Positions 39,347 to 49,298 of a DNA stretch of 64,000 nucleotides are shown here, in pieces; positions within the stretch are counted from its first letter, which is position 1, and each line of letters starts with the position of its first letter. The notes beneath the pieces were generated by a model that worked only from the letters and a program-made list of their open reading frames with translations, searched no databases and had not been told where the DNA came from. This DNA comes from Pseudomonas fluorescens (GTDB taxonomy: Bacteria > Pseudomonadota > Gammaproteobacteria > Pseudomonadales > Pseudomonadaceae): assembly GCF_902498195.1 (NCBI RefSeq), contig NZ_CABVIY010000002.1, positions 620,001 through 684,000 of the forward strand, given 5' to 3'. The position numbers were made by a program, and so were the translations under genes.

Positions 39347-40354
39347 ATGTTGTCCAGAACTCTGCTGTGCCTTGCTGTCGTCAGCGCCTCCTCTCCCTTG
39401 CTTGCCGACACCGTCTGGCTGAAGAACGGTGACAAGCTGAGCGGCAAGATCGTCCTTTTCGATGGTGGCAAGCTGCTGATCCAGACGGAATACGCCGGTG
39501 CGGTGCCCATCGACTGGAAACAGGTCAAAACCCTGGAAAGCGACCAGGAAATGCTGGTCAAGCAGGACGCCTACACCGGTGAGAAAGCCAAATCCCTGCA
39601 CGCCGCTGAAGATGGCAAGGTGACCCTGGCCAACGGTGATGCGCCCAAGACAGTAGAGCTGGCGAGTGTTCAGCAGATCCTCAAGCCCAAGCCGGTGGTC
39701 GAGGATCTGGTGTGGAAGGGCAATATCGATGCGGCCCTGGATTATCAGCGCGCCGAAAAAGATACCGATGATTACGACATCGATTTCAAGACCACGGCGC
39801 GCCATGGTCGCTGGCGGCACATCGCGGAAGGCGAGTACAACCGCGAGTATCAGGATGACGTGACCACCACGGATAACTGGCGTGCCGAGTATTCCCTTGA
39901 CCGATTCCTGACGGACAAATGGTTCTGGCAAGGTCGCCTGGTCTACAAGCGCGACAAGGTTGAAGACCTGTCCCGTCAGCGTACCGTCGGTACCGGCCCT
40001 GGTTATCAGTTCTGGGATGACGAGTTGGGCGCATTCTCCCTGGGTTCGCTGATCAACCGCACGGATTATCAATTCGCTGATGGCAGCAAGGAGAACTTCT
40101 ATTCCGTGGCGATGAAGTGGGACTACAACCGCTATCTGATCGGCAAAAAGGTGGAGTTCTTCACCAATGGCGAAGTGGGCAAGCCGCTGTCGGGCGTGGC
40201 CGAGTATGCGCTGGATGCGGAGATGGGCTTGCGCTACAAGGTCACGGACTGGGCTTCGCTGAACCTCAAGGCCGAGCGTGACATCATTAGCGGTACCAAC
40301 GATGCTGACCTGGACAAGACCCGTTACACCGCAGGGTTTGGCGTGACCTGGTAA
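39347..40354 (+). CDS. DUF481 (YdiY-like) outer-membrane protein
   Basis: A 335-residue protein with a signal peptide (LSRTLLCLAVVSASSPLLA, cleavage before DTVW). An N-terminal small-beta part (WLKNGDKLSGKIVLFDGGKL) precedes a DUF481 barrel-like C-terminal half rich in alternating aromatic and polar residues that ends FGVTW, a terminal aromatic as in outer-membrane barrels. Function unknown. The ATG at 39347 is chosen over a TTG at 39329 because it gives a normal signal peptide. Confidence 0.82.
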   Translation: MLSRTLLCLAVVSASSPLLADTVWLKNGDKLSGKIVLFDGGKLLIQTEYAGAVPIDWKQVKTLESDQEMLVKQDAYTGEKAKSLHAAEDGKVTLANGDAPKTVELASVQQILKPKPVVEDLVWKGNIDAALDYQRAEKDTDDYDIDFKTTARHGRWRHIAEGEYNREYQDDVTTTDNWRAEYSLDRFLTDKWFWQGRLVYKRDKVEDLSRQRTVGTGPGYQFWDDELGAFSLGSLINRTDYQFADGSKENFYSVAMKWDYNRYLIGKKVEFFTNGEVGKPLSGVAEYALDAEMGLRYKVTDWASLNLKAERDIISGTNDADLDKTRYTAGFGVTW

Positions 40355-40360
40355 AGCGTC

Positions 40361-40439
40361 AAAAGATCGCAGCCTGCGGCAGCTCCTGTACAGGAATGAT
40401 GTACACCCTGTAGGAGCTGCCGCAGGCTGCGATCTTTTT
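40361..40439. repeat. REP pair, family B
   Basis: AAAAGATCGCAGCCTGCGGC at the left and GCCGCAGGCTGCGATCTTTT at the right are exact inverses. The T-run at the right end could also let it end the DUF481 transcript. Confidence 0.92.
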
Positions 40440-40464
40440 TTGCCTGCGAAAAACACACAGGCAC

Positions 40465-40497
40465 AAAAAAGCCCCGCTTTTGAGGGCGGGGCCTTTT
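40465..40497 (-). terminator. Cold-shock gene terminator (minus strand)
   Basis: GCCCCGC (40471-40477) pairs with GCGGGGC (40486-40492); the A-run at 40465-40470 is the U-tract on the minus strand, 18 bases after the stop. Confidence 0.9.
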
Positions 40498-40514
40498 ACT
40501 AAAGCAAGTACAAG

Positions 40515-40724
40515 TTAGATAACTTGAACTTCTTCAGCTTGCATGCCTTTCTGACCGCGGGTAGCGATGAAAGAAACCTGTTGGCCTTCTTTCAGGCTTT
40601 TGAAGCCGTCGGATTGGATAGCTTTGAAGTGAACGAACAGGTCGTCACCGGATTGTGGAGTGATGAAGCCGAAGCCTTTTTCATCGTTGAACCACTTAAC
40701 GGTACCGGTTTGGCGATTAGACAT
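40515..40724 (-). CDS. capB: Cold-shock domain protein (CspA family, CapB-like)
   Basis: A 69-residue single cold-shock domain with RNP1 (KGFGFI) and RNP2 (LFVHF). It is a nucleic-acid chaperone that binds single-stranded RNA. A strong ribosome-binding site (AAGGAG) precedes the ATG. The upstream sequence to about 40870 is free of genes and can fold, as expected of the long leaders of cold-shock messages. Several paralogues exist in pseudomonads, so the symbol is tentative. Confidence 0.9.
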   Translation of the reverse strand: MSNRQTGTVKWFNDEKGFGFITPQSGDDLFVHFKAIQSDGFKSLKEGQQVSFIATRGQKGMQAEEVQVI

Positions 40725-41077
40725 GGTGTAACTCCTTGAACAAAGATAACTGCGACTCAGGAAGAACCCTGGCCGAGACTGAGTGCAAAGAGCAGGAAAA
40801 ATTCTTGTAGATGGTTGGATCGAAATTCAACATATCGTGTAGAGATTCTCAGTGACACAAGCAGCACAGTGACGCCACCTTAACCCTTTTTCCGGAACGT
40901 GCCAATGCTTCTTGCGAAGGTTTCTCGGTTTTCATGATCGACGGTGCGCCGTATTGTTTCGAAGGGCCGTAGATTCAGGGTGATCGTCGAGATTTGCACC
41001 CGGCACTTTGAACCCGGCGGCCCGCCCCGGTAAGATGCCGGACAGATTTTTTCCACCTCGCTATTCAGGACACCGCC
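40725..41077. other. 353-base gap: cold-shock leader and divergent promoters
   Basis: No credible gene lies here. The left part is the probable long 5' leader of the cold-shock message on the minus strand; CACTCAG...CTGAGTCG-type inverted bases at about 40750-40790 suggest structure. The right part must hold the dcd promoter. I see no clear consensus boxes. Confidence 0.45.
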
Positions 41078-41644
41078 ATGAGCATCAAATCGGACAAGTG
41101 GATTCGCCGCATGGCCCAGGAACACGGCATGATCGAGCCGTTCGTCGAGCGCCAGATGCGCGGCAGCGACGATAACCGAGTGATCTCCTACGGCGTGTCG
41201 AGTTACGGCTACGACGTTCGTTGCACCAATCACTTCAAGGTGTTCACCAACATCAATTCGGCCATCGTCGACCCGAAAAACTTCGATGCCGGCAGCTTCG
41301 TCGACATCCATAGCGACGTCTGCATCATTCCGCCGAACTCCTTCGCCCTGGCCAGCACCGTCGAATACTTCCGCATTCCGCGCAACGTGTTGACCATCTG
41401 CCTGGGCAAGAGCACTTACGCTCGCTGCGGCATCATCGTCAACGTCACTCCGCTCGAGCCGGAGTGGGAAGGTCACGTGACCCTGGAATTCTCGAACACC
41501 ACCAACTTGCCGGCGAAAATCTACGCCAACGAAGGTGTGGCGCAGATGCTGTTCCTTGAGTCCGACGAAGAGTGCGAAGTGTCCTACAAAGACCGTGGCG
41601 GCAAGTACCAGGGCCAGCGCGGCGTGACCCTGCCGCGGACCTGA
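41078..41644 (+). CDS. dcd: dCTP deaminase
   Basis: A 188-residue dCTP deaminase, which makes dUTP for thymidylate synthesis. The motifs [27 protein letters not shown] and [12 protein letters not shown] (with the catalytic Glu) are all present, and the C-terminal [16 protein letters not shown] is the nucleotide-binding tail. Length is normal. The ribosome-binding site is weak (AGGACACC), but the [12 protein letters not shown] start is conserved. Confidence 0.96.
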   Translation: MSIKSDKWIRRMAQEHGMIEPFVERQMRGSDDNRVISYGVSSYGYDVRCTNHFKVFTNINSAIVDPKNFDAGSFVDIHSDVCIIPPNSFALASTVEYFRIPRNVLTICLGKSTYARCGIIVNVTPLEPEWEGHVTLEFSNTTNLPAKIYANEGVAQMLFLESDEECEVSYKDRGGKYQGQRGVTLPRT

Positions 41645-41751
41645 GTCAGCCGTCTGACAAACCGTGGGAATTCCTGGGCGAGCGTAGACTCTATGGAGTG
41701 TACTGCTCCGATCCGCGCAAGGCGGATCGGGCCATCGCCCAGGAGTGCTTT

Positions 41752-41961
41752 ATGAAGATCGACCCGCGTATAAGTGCCGAACTGGCAAGGCTTGAGCCCA
41801 ATCAGGTAGGCGTTTTGGCCTGGTCGTTGTTGGCACACCCGCCAGTCAGCATGGCAGGGGGCATCCCCGGCCAGCCTGATCCCGATACCCCCAACGAACA
41901 ACCCACCGAGCCAGGCGAACCGACCCTGCCGGACGAGCCGCCTCCCGCGCCCGTGGCCTGA
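41752..41961 (+). CDS. Small proline/glutamate-rich protein (69 aa)
   Basis: A 69-residue protein beginning MKIDPRISAELARL with the ribosome-binding site CAGGAG 8 bases upstream. The N-terminal half is helical; the C-terminal half is a disordered Pro/Glu/Thr run. The frame is open upstream to 41572 inside dcd, but those residues are not credible. A hairpin GATCCGC/GCGGATC (41710-41728) lies in its leader. Function unknown. Confidence 0.6.
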   Translation: MKIDPRISAELARLEPNQVGVLAWSLLAHPPVSMAGGIPGQPDPDTPNEQPTEPGEPTLPDEPPPAPVA

Positions 41962-41970
41962 TCACATTGT

Positions 41971-42075
41971 CTGTAGGAGCGAGCCCTGCTCGCGATGGAC
42001 GAAAGGGCGACGCGTCTATTCAGGCAGCCCTGGTCATCGTTGACGTTCATCGCGAGCAGAGCTCGCTCCTACAGG
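41971..42075. repeat. REP pair overlapping the pdeM 3' end
   Basis: CTGTAGGAGCGAGCCCTGCT (41971-41990) and its near inverse AGCAGAGCTCGCTCCTACAG (42056-42075) flank a variable middle. The right half lies inside the pdeM reading frame and supplies its last codons. Confidence 0.85.
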
Positions 42076-42720
42076 CCATATTTCGTTGTCGCCGACGACG
42101 AAAATCCTGCTGCTTGGGTCCTGTTTAACCTGAAAGCCACCGGTAAACGCGCCGAAGGCGGGTAGCAGGCTCATGTCTTCCCCCAGTTTGAAACACGCCA
42201 GCCGCAGGCTCTGGCGCCCCCTGCCGTGCAGTCGATAGACCGGGTGCACATGCCCCGCCAATACGTGCCGTGTCGGGTGCGGGTCGGGTTCATGCTGCAA
42301 GGCAAACGGCCCGAGCAACAGGGGTTCGCAAACCACGCGAATATCCAGCGAGGCAGGCGGGTCACCGGCACGTTTGTCGTGGTTGCCGCGGATAAGCGTC
42401 ATGGGCAATTCAGGGTGTCGCGCTCGCCATTCGGTCAAGGCATCAAGCGTGGCCTTTGCATGGGAGCCGGGGCCGTGGAGAAAATCACCCAGGAAAATCA
42501 CTTGCCGACAGCTCAGGCCCGCCAATATTGCATCCAGCACGGCAATGTTGTGTGACGTGGTGCCTTGAGGGACGGGTTGTCCGAGGCTTCGATAGGCGGC
42601 CGCCTTGCCGAAATGCGCATCGGCGACCAGCAGCGCCTGTTGCGCGGGCCAATAGATGGCTTTCTGTGGCAGCAACCAGATTTCTTCCCCCGCCAGGTCG
42701 ACCGGATAGGGCGTGTTCAT
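42034..42720 (-). CDS. pdeM: Ligase-associated metallophosphoesterase PdeM
   Basis: A 228-residue calcineurin-fold nuclease/phosphoesterase. Metal motifs are DAHFGK, GDFLHG, RGNHD and GHVHP. In P. putida the homologue is a manganese-dependent DNA nuclease in a cluster with Lhr helicase, ligase and an exonuclease. Its start overlaps the lhr stop by 4 bases, so the two are coupled. The last 13 residues ([13 protein letters not shown]) are encoded by a REP element, so the natural C-terminus has probably been replaced. Confidence 0.9.
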   Translation of the reverse strand: MNTPYPVDLAGEEIWLLPQKAIYWPAQQALLVADAHFGKAAAYRSLGQPVPQGTTSHNIAVLDAILAGLSCRQVIFLGDFLHGPGSHAKATLDALTEWRARHPELPMTLIRGNHDKRAGDPPASLDIRVVCEPLLLGPFALQHEPDPHPTRHVLAGHVHPVYRLHGRGRQSLRLACFKLGEDMSLLPAFGAFTGGFQVKQDPSSRIFVVGDNEIWPVGASSARDERQR

Positions 42721-45206
42721 CGGGCTTTCCCGGACTCGGCGGTGTTCTCCAGATCGCTGACCATGCGTCTGATGCGGTCGGCGAGTTTTTCCGAACTCAT
42801 GCTCTCGCGCATGCGCTCCACCAGCAGCGGAAAGCCGAGTGGTGTGGGACGCTTGATCGGATGCAGGTCCAGTGTCATCCGGTTAATCCGCTCCAGCGTC
42901 TGTTCCAGGCGGCGAATATCCAGCTCGTCGCGCAGGACTTCTTCCCCGGCCTGGGCCAGCAACAGGTTGTTGGCGTCATATTGTTTGAATACTTCGAAAA
43001 ACAACCCGCTAGAGGCCTGGACCTGACGGGTGCTTTTCGGTGCACCGGGGTAGCCGGCGAAAACCAGCCCGGCGATCCGGGCTACTTCCCGAAAGCGGCG
43101 CAACGCAAGTTCGCCCGCATTAAGGCTGGCCAGCACGTCCTGCAGAAGATCATCGGTGCTGAGCAGGGCGCGATCGAGTTGTTGCGCCCAATCGACAGGC
43201 GTGGCGCTGAGCAATTCCAGGCCGTAATCGTTGACCGCTATCGAAAACGTCAACGCCTGCCGTTGACTGACCCGCCACGCCAGCAGGCTCGCCAGGCCCA
43301 GATGCACCTGGCGCCCGGCGAAGGGGTAGAGGAAAAGGTGCCAACCCTCGCGAGACTTGAGTGTTTCGGCCAGCAAGCTGTGTTCGGTTGGCAACCCTGA
43401 CCACCGTTGCTGCACTTGCAGCAACGGGCGCAGGGCCTGCATTTCCGGACCGACGAACTGGCCGTCCGCGGCCGCTGTAAACCGCGCGACCACGGCGTCG
43501 GCCAGCTCGCTGGACAATGGCATGCGCCCGCCATTCCAGCGCGGTACCGCCGCTTTTTTCACGGTGCTGCGCTTGACGTAGGCGGTCATGTTCTCAACGC
43601 GTACCAACTCCAGCAACCGCCCGGCGAACAGAAACCCATCGCCCGGTTTCAGGCGCGCGATAAAGCCTTCCTCGACACTGCCCAGTTGCTTGCCGCCACC
43701 CCCCTTGCTCCAGAATTTCAACTGGATGCTCGCATCGCTGACGATGGTGCCGATGCTCATGCGATGCCGCCGGGCCAGGCGTGCATCAGGAACCCGCCAC
43801 ACCCCTTGGGCATCAGGTTCGACACGGCGGTAATCCGGATAGGCCGTCAGAGAAAGCCCGCCATGGCGTACGAACGCCAGCGCCCAGGCCCAGTCGGCCG
43901 GGCCGAGGTCACGGTAAGCCCAGGCGCCGCGCACTTCTTCGTACAACTCGTCGGGCACAAACCCGCCTCCCAGCGCCATGCTGACCAGATGCTGCACCAG
44001 CACGTCCAGTGGCTTGTCCGGCGAAAAACGGGGTTCGATGCGACGTTGCGCCACCGCGTCGTGCGCAGCGGCGGCCTCGATCAATTCAAGGCTATGGGTT
44101 GGCACCAGCGTGACCCGCGATGTCCGCCCCGGCGCATGCCCGGAGCGTCCGGCACGCTGCATCAGTCGCGCCACACCCTTGGCTGAACCGATTTGCAGCA
44201 CGCGCTCCACGGGCAGGAAGTCCACGCCCAGGTCGAGGCTGGAGGTGCAGATCACCGCTTTCAGTTGGCCGTCCTTGAGCGCGCGTTCGACCCAGTCGCG
44301 TGTGTCGCGGGACAATGAGCTGTGATGCAGCGCGATCAAGCCGGCCCAGTCCGGCCGGGCGTCGAGCAAGGCCTGATGCCAGATCTCCGATTGCGTGCGC
44401 GTGTTGGTGAACACCAGGCTGCTGGCGCTGGATTCAATCTCGGCGAGCACTTGCGGCAGCATCTTCAAGCCGATGTGCCCGGCCCAGGGAAAACGTTCAA
44501 TGGTGGGCGGCAGCAGCGTGTCGACTTGCAACGCCTTGGTGGTTTGGCCTTGCACACTGATGCCGCCACCCTGTGGGATCAACACCTGCTCGGCGTGGGA
44601 CAAATTACCGAGGGTCGCGGAAACGCCCCAGACGATCAGCCCGGGGTGCCAGCGGCGCAAGCGGGCCAGGGCCAGTTGCAATTGCACCCCCCGTTTGTTG
44701 CCCAATAATTCGTGCCATTCATCGACCACCACCATGCGCAAGGTTGAGAGCGCTGTCTGGGCGTCGGCGCGGGCGAGTATCAGGGTCAGGCTTTCCGGGG
44801 TGGTGATCAGGGTCGTCGGCAGGCGACGACTCTGGCGCGCCCTTTCGCTGCTGCTGGTGTCGCCGGTGCGCAAGCCGACAGTCCACGGAATCTGCAGGTC
44901 GCGCAGCGGCGTTTCCAGTGCGCGAGCCGTATCGGCGGCCAACGCGCGCATTGGGGTGATCCACAGCACGGTCAAGGATTCGCCGACGGGTTTGCGTTTG
45001 CGCGTGGTTTCAACCGCAGGGCGGGTGCGAGCAAAGCGGTTGAGCGCGGCGAACCAGACGGCATAGGTTTTACCGGCCCCGGTGCTGGCGTGCAGCAAAC
45101 CGGAATGCCCTTGTCTCACTGCCGCCCACACCTGTTTCTGGAAGGCGAACGGCTTCCAGCCGCGAGCGGTGAACCAGGGTCTGGCGAAGTTGGAGACGGT
45201 TCCCAT
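42717..45206 (-). CDS. lhr: Ligase-associated Lhr-core DNA helicase (DEXH)
   Basis: An 829-residue Lhr-core helicase. Motif I is STGAGKTYA (about residue 42), motif [10 protein letters not shown], and motif [14 protein letters not shown], followed by the winged-helix and Lhr-specific C-terminal domains. It is a 3'-5' ssDNA-dependent ATPase that unwinds DNA and RNA:DNA duplexes. It is coupled to pdeM. In related bacteria the ligase and exonuclease genes lie directly upstream; here they are about 5 kb away behind the aot operon. Confidence 0.93.
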   Translation of the reverse strand: MGTVSNFARPWFTARGWKPFAFQKQVWAAVRQGHSGLLHASTGAGKTYAVWFAALNRFARTRPAVETTRKRKPVGESLTVLWITPMRALAADTARALETPLRDLQIPWTVGLRTGDTSSSERARQSRRLPTTLITTPESLTLILARADAQTALSTLRMVVVDEWHELLGNKRGVQLQLALARLRRWHPGLIVWGVSATLGNLSHAEQVLIPQGGGISVQGQTTKALQVDTLLPPTIERFPWAGHIGLKMLPQVLAEIESSASSLVFTNTRTQSEIWHQALLDARPDWAGLIALHHSSLSRDTRDWVERALKDGQLKAVICTSSLDLGVDFLPVERVLQIGSAKGVARLMQRAGRSGHAPGRTSRVTLVPTHSLELIEAAAAHDAVAQRRIEPRFSPDKPLDVLVQHLVSMALGGGFVPDELYEEVRGAWAYRDLGPADWAWALAFVRHGGLSLTAYPDYRRVEPDAQGVWRVPDARLARRHRMSIGTIVSDASIQLKFWSKGGGGKQLGSVEEGFIARLKPGDGFLFAGRLLELVRVENMTAYVKRSTVKKAAVPRWNGGRMPLSSELADAVVARFTAAADGQFVGPEMQALRPLLQVQQRWSGLPTEHSLLAETLKSREGWHLFLYPFAGRQVHLGLASLLAWRVSQRQALTFSIAVNDYGLELLSATPVDWAQQLDRALLSTDDLLQDVLASLNAGELALRRFREVARIAGLVFAGYPGAPKSTRQVQASSGLFFEVFKQYDANNLLLAQAGEEVLRDELDIRRLEQTLERINRMTLDLHPIKRPTPLGFPLLVERMRESMSSEKLADRIRRMVSDLENTAESGKAR

Positions 45207-45445
45207 GCCGGGCGCGAGGCTCTGAAGGTTGTCTCTCAGTGACCGCGATGCGGCCGGACAAGTTTAATCCGGTTGCATTTTGTTGAGTGCCCGCCTGGCC
45301 ATCGGCGCGTTTCTCATATCCGGAAATAACTGAACGGGCCGTTGAAACCAATTGGCAGATCCAGCGTGTTTTCATCGCGGCCCTGCTCGTCGTGCGAACA
45401 GTCGAGCCGGACAGTTATCCATGGATCTGAAAAAAGGGAATGCAG

Positions 45446-45823
45446 ATGAGCAGACATCGACCGGGAACATTGAGTGCCGAGGTGATGACGGACAACGGTC
45501 CTGAAGTGTTTCGTGTGACGCAAGGGCTTTGTTATTACGAACGGGCCGGCGTGCACTGCATCGAGGCGAGTGACGGGCAAGGCAGGGCGTTTCACATCCA
45601 TTTGCCGGCAGCCATCGAGAGCGGCAGTTTCAGTCTGGGACTCAGCGAACGTGCGCCCATGATCATCCATGTGACAGGCCATTGCGAAGCGGAACTTTAT
45701 CGTGGCCGGCTTGAGCTGAAGGTGGGCGGAGATGCGCACTTTTGCGGAAGCTTCAGCGGAATTGATGCCGATGGCTTCGATATCGAGAACGGCATTTTCA
45801 GGCTGGAACACCCGTTCTCTTGA
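45446..45823 (+). CDS. Hypothetical protein (125 aa) at the aot/lhr junction
   Basis: A 125-residue protein if begun at the ATG at 45446 (MSRHRPGTL), with AAAGGGA as ribosome-binding site 8 bases upstream; an ATG at 45440 would add two residues. No signal peptide or membrane helix is seen. The composition suggests an all-beta fold with several His and Cys residues (TQGLCYYERAGVHC, VTGHCEAE, DAHFCGSF). I do not recognise the family. It stands alone on the plus strand between the minus-strand aotP and lhr genes, at one border of the segment that splits the repair operon. Confidence 0.6.
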   Translation: MSRHRPGTLSAEVMTDNGPEVFRVTQGLCYYERAGVHCIEASDGQGRAFHIHLPAAIESGSFSLGLSERAPMIIHVTGHCEAELYRGRLELKVGGDAHFCGSFSGIDADGFDIENGIFRLEHPFS

Positions 45824-45865
45824 CACGGAAACCGGGCAGGCCGGCTTCCGGTTCAAGAGAAACGG

Positions 45866-46630
45866 CTACTTCAGGTTGCCGCTCAGGAACTGCTTCAGGC
45901 GTTCGCTCTTCGGATTACCCAGCACGTCTTCCGGCGCGCCTTCTTCTTCCACCAGGCCTTGATGCAGAAACAGCACCTGGCTCGACACTTTGCGCGCGAA
46001 GCTCATTTCGTGGGTGACCATGATCATGGTCCGCCCTTCTTCGGCCAGGCCCTGGATCACCTTCAGCACTTCGCCCACCAGCTCCGGGTCCAGGGCCGAG
46101 GTCGGTTCGTCGAACAGCATGACTTCCGGCTCCATCGCCAGCGCCCGGGCAATCGCCACGCGCTGTTGCTGACCGCCGGAAAGAAACGCCGGGTACTGAT
46201 CGGCTACCCGCGCCGGCAGCCCGACTTTGTCCAGGTAACGACGGGCACGGTCCTCGGCTTCCTGCTTGCTGCAACCCAGCACCCGGCGTGGTGCCATGGT
46301 GATGTTTTCCAGCACGGTCATGTGGCTCCACAGGTTGAAGTGCTGGAACACCATGGCCAGGCGGGTGCGGATGCGTTGCAGTTCATCGGGATCGGCGACG
46401 TGCATGCCATGGCGATCCTTGACCATGCGGATCGCCTGGCCGTCCAGGCTCATGGCGCCGTCGTTGGGTTGTTCGAGAAAGTTGATGCAGCGCAGGAACG
46501 TACTTTTGCCCGAGCCGCTGGCGCCGATCAGGCTGATGACGTCGCCGGTGTTGGCCTTGAGCGAAACGCCTTTGAGCACCTCATGATCGCCATAGCTTTT
46601 ATGCAGGCCTTCAATGGTCAGTTTGTACAT
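45866..46630 (-). CDS. aotP: Arginine/ornithine ABC transporter ATP-binding protein AotP
   Basis: A 254-residue polar amino-acid type ABC ATPase. Walker [10 protein letters not shown], signature [15 protein letters not shown] and Walker [14 protein letters not shown] are intact, with the switch His in TMIMVTHEM. It powers uptake through AotQ/AotM. It follows the M14 gene after 13 bases, the same order as aotJ-aotQ-aotM-PA0891-aotP in P. aeruginosa. The regulator gene argR, which follows aotP there, is absent here. Confidence 0.92.
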   Translation of the reverse strand: MYKLTIEGLHKSYGDHEVLKGVSLKANTGDVISLIGASGSGKSTFLRCINFLEQPNDGAMSLDGQAIRMVKDRHGMHVADPDELQRIRTRLAMVFQHFNLWSHMTVLENITMAPRRVLGCSKQEAEDRARRYLDKVGLPARVADQYPAFLSGGQQQRVAIARALAMEPEVMLFDEPTSALDPELVGEVLKVIQGLAEEGRTMIMVTHEMSFARKVSSQVLFLHQGLVEEEGAPEDVLGNPKSERLKQFLSGNLK

Positions 46631-46643
46631 GGAACAAGCATCC

Positions 46644-47780
46644 TCAAGGCGAAAGTAGGTAGCCGCTGCGATAGGCTTCGGCGCCCGCGACGTGGGCGAT
46701 CACCATGCCAGCCGTGGCCATGCGCCGCAGCGAACGGGCGTACATCAAGCCGGCGGCGGTGCAATGGACGGGGGTAACACGGTCAGAAATCGGATCGATG
46801 ATTTCGGCGATCAGTTGCCCGGCTTCCAGGTATTCCCCCGGCAACGCGGTAAACACCAGCAATCCGCCGACCGGCGTGGCCACGGGCTCGACACCGGCCA
46901 GCGGGGTGGCCGGGTAGGGCAGGTCGGGCAAGGGAGCGGGTTCGCCGGCGATCGCGCCGAAGTGAACCAGGTAGTCGATCAGCGCCTGGCTGTCGAGGCT
47001 GGCCAGCGGGTGATTGACGTCGCCCTGGCCGCGCAGTTCGACGGTGACCGAAAAGCTTCCCGGCGGAATATCAAAGTGTTCGCCGAAGCGCTCCTTCAAT
47101 TGCCACCACAGCAGCGTGAAACATTCGTCGAACGACTGACCGCCGGAATCGGTCGCCAGCAGGCTGGCTTCGGAACCGATGTAGCGCGCCAGCGGCTCGA
47201 CCAGCGGCCAGGCGTCGGGCGTGGTGTAAAGGTGCGCGACCGCTTCGAAATCGCAATGCAGGTCCAGCACCATGTCGGCATCGCACGCCAGGCGTTGCAG
47301 GGTCAGGCGCTGGGATTGCAGCTGAGTGCTGGCGGTCTGCCGGGCCAGCGCGTTGCGCAGGCTGTTGCGGATCAGTTGCAGGTTGTGTTGCGGGTCGTCG
47401 CCGAGTTGGCCTTCGATGTCGTTGCCGACCTCTTCGCTCAAATCGACGAACCAGCGGTTGAAGTTCTGCCCGCTCTCCAGCTCGTAGCGGCCCAGCGGCA
47501 CATCCATCAGCACCTGTTCCAGGCCGATCGGGTTGGCGACCGGGACCAGGACGATTTCGCTGCGCAGGCGGCCAGCGGCTTCCAGTTCCGCCAGGCGTTG
47601 CTTGAGGTGCCAGGCGACCAGCATGCCGGGCATCTCGTCGGCATGCAGGGACGACTGGATATAGATCTTGCCCCGGGCGCTTGTCACGCCAGGCGCCGAG
47701 GTCGGGCCGAAGTGGAAGCTGTGGATCTGTCGTGCTGTCCCCGGCAGCGGGGCCAGCAGGTCATGTATCTGGTGGCGCAT
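46644..47780 (-). CDS. M14-family succinylglutamate desuccinylase/aspartoacylase-like protein
   Basis: A 378-residue zinc carboxypeptidase-fold protein beginning [14 protein letters not shown] (ribosome-binding site AGGA). Zinc ligands are visible as [10 protein letters not shown] (His and Glu) and [10 protein letters not shown] (His). The family removes acyl groups from amino acids. It corresponds to PA0891 inside the P. aeruginosa aot operon, which hints at deacylation of an imported arginine derivative, but the substrate is unknown. It lies 26 bases after aotM. Confidence 0.85.
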   Translation of the reverse strand: MRHQIHDLLAPLPGTARQIHSFHFGPTSAPGVTSARGKIYIQSSLHADEMPGMLVAWHLKQRLAELEAAGRLRSEIVLVPVANPIGLEQVLMDVPLGRYELESGQNFNRWFVDLSEEVGNDIEGQLGDDPQHNLQLIRNSLRNALARQTASTQLQSQRLTLQRLACDADMVLDLHCDFEAVAHLYTTPDAWPLVEPLARYIGSEASLLATDSGGQSFDECFTLLWWQLKERFGEHFDIPPGSFSVTVELRGQGDVNHPLASLDSQALIDYLVHFGAIAGEPAPLPDLPYPATPLAGVEPVATPVGGLLVFTALPGEYLEAGQLIAEIIDPISDRVTPVHCTAAGLMYARSLRRMATAGMVIAHVAGAEAYRSGYLLSP

Positions 47781-47806
47781 TCGTTGTTTCCTGAAACAAA
47801 TAGGAC

Positions 47807-48517
47807 CTAGTGGGTCGGCCCGAGGAAAGCCAGCCATCGGCGTTCGGCGAGACGGAACAGGCCGACCAGCGCAAAGGTGATGGTCAGGTAGATCAGCGCG
47901 GCGATGCCGAACGACTGGAAGGTCAGGAAGGTCGCCGAGTTGGCGTCCCTGGCGACTTTCAGGATGTCCGGGATGGTCGCGGTGAACGCCACCGTGGTCG
48001 AGTGCAGCATCAGAATCACTTCGTTGCTGTAGTACGGCAACGAGCGACGCAGGGCCGACGGCATGATCACGTAGGCATACAGCTTCCAGCCTGTGAGGCC
48101 ATAGGCCTTGGCCGCTTCGACTTCACCGTGGGCCATGCTGCGAATCGCCCCGGCGAAAATCTCCGTGGTGTAGGCGCAGGTGTTCAGGGCGAACGCCAGG
48201 ATGGTGCAGTTCATCGCATCGCGGAAAAAGCTGTCGAGGACCGGTTGCGCGCGCACCGCGGCCAGGCTGTAAATCCCCGTGTAGCAGATCAGCAACTGGA
48301 TATACAGCGGCGTGCCTCGGAACAGGTACGTGTAGAACTGCACCGGCCAGCGAATGTAGGCGCGTGGCGAAACCCGGGCGATGGACAGCGGGATCGAGAC
48401 GATGAAACCGAAGAAAATCGATGCGCTGAGCAGCCACAGGGTCATGGCCAGGCCGGTGATGTTCTGGCCGTCGCTGTAGAGGAAGGGCCTCCAGTATTCC
48501 TGCAGGAGTTCGATCAT
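47807..48517 (-). CDS. aotM: Arginine/ornithine ABC transporter permease AotM
   Basis: A 236-residue inner-membrane permease of the HisM type. About five membrane helices and the EAA loop (EVEAAKAYGLTGWKLYAYVIMPSA in part; key residues EAAKAYG and LP-like MPSALR) are present. It forms the channel with AotQ. Its start overlaps the aotQ stop by 4 bases, so expression is coupled. Confidence 0.92.
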   Translation of the reverse strand: MIELLQEYWRPFLYSDGQNITGLAMTLWLLSASIFFGFIVSIPLSIARVSPRAYIRWPVQFYTYLFRGTPLYIQLLICYTGIYSLAAVRAQPVLDSFFRDAMNCTILAFALNTCAYTTEIFAGAIRSMAHGEVEAAKAYGLTGWKLYAYVIMPSALRRSLPYYSNEVILMLHSTTVAFTATIPDILKVARDANSATFLTFQSFGIAALIYLTITFALVGLFRLAERRWLAFLGPTH

Positions 48518-49242
48518 CGTACGGCCTCCCGTGTGCCGGCGGCGTAACGGCGTTCCAGCCAGCGCAGCACGAAGTTGGAGACGCTGGTGATCACCAGGTA
48601 GATCAGGGCGGCGAGCACCAGGAAGTAGAACAGTTGATAGCTGCTTTTACCGGCGTCCTGGGCAGCCTTGACCAGGTCGGCCAGGCCAATGATCGACACC
48701 AGTGCGGTGGCCTTGAGCATCACCATCCAGTTGTTGCCGATACCCGGCAGGGCATAACGCATCATTTGCGGGAACACCACGATCCGGAAACGCTGACCGC
48801 GCTTGAGGCCGTAGGCGGTGGCCGCTTCGACCTGGCCGCGCGGCACGGCGAGGATGGCGCCACGGAAGGTTTCGGTGAAGTACGCGCCATAGATGAAGCC
48901 CAGGGTCAGTACCCCGGCGCTGAACGGGTCAATCTCGATGTATTCCCATTCCAGGTAATCGGTCAGCGACGTCAGCCAGGTTTGCAGGCTGTAGAAAATC
49001 AGCAGCATCAGCACCAGGTCCGGCACCCCGCGAATCAGCGTGGTGTAGCACTGGGCGGGCAGGCGCAGCAGTTTGACCCTGGACAGTTTGGCACTGGCGC
49101 CGAGCAGGCCGAGTAACACGGCCACCAGCAGCGACATTGCCGATAATTTGATGGTCATCCAGGTGCCTTCCATCAGCAGCGGACCGAAGCCCTTGAGGCT
49201 GAAGGCGGAGAGCCCCAGATTTTGCAGGAGGTTTTCGAACAT
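48514..49242 (-). CDS. aotQ: Arginine/ornithine ABC transporter permease AotQ
   Basis: A 242-residue permease of the HisQ type with an EAA loop (VEAATAYGLKRGQRFRIVVFP) and about five membrane helices. It pairs with AotM. It starts 56 bases after the aotJ stop; between them is a strong hairpin with U-tract, so only part of the aotJ transcripts should read through to this gene. Confidence 0.92.
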   Translation of the reverse strand: MFENLLQNLGLSAFSLKGFGPLLMEGTWMTIKLSAMSLLVAVLLGLLGASAKLSRVKLLRLPAQCYTTLIRGVPDLVLMLLIFYSLQTWLTSLTDYLEWEYIEIDPFSAGVLTLGFIYGAYFTETFRGAILAVPRGQVEAATAYGLKRGQRFRIVVFPQMMRYALPGIGNNWMVMLKATALVSIIGLADLVKAAQDAGKSSYQLFYFLVLAALIYLVITSVSNFVLRWLERRYAAGTREAVR

Positions 49243-49263
49243 AAATCAGCAACCTGATCGGGT

Positions 49264-49291
49264 GAAAAAAGCGCCCATCGCGAGATGGGCG
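49264..49291 (-). terminator. Intra-operon attenuating terminator between aotJ and aotQ
   Basis: GCGCCCATC (49270-49278) pairs perfectly with GATGGGCGC (49283-49291) around a 4-base loop; six A residues at 49264-49269 give a U-tract on the minus strand. It lies 7 bases after the aotJ stop and would set high binding-protein to permease ratios. Confidence 0.9.
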
Positions 49292-49298
49292 CCGGGCA

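Noticed and set aside
40880..41476. A 198-codon minus-strand frame antisense to dcd
   Set aside because: It is the shadow of dcd on the opposite strand, with no start signal.
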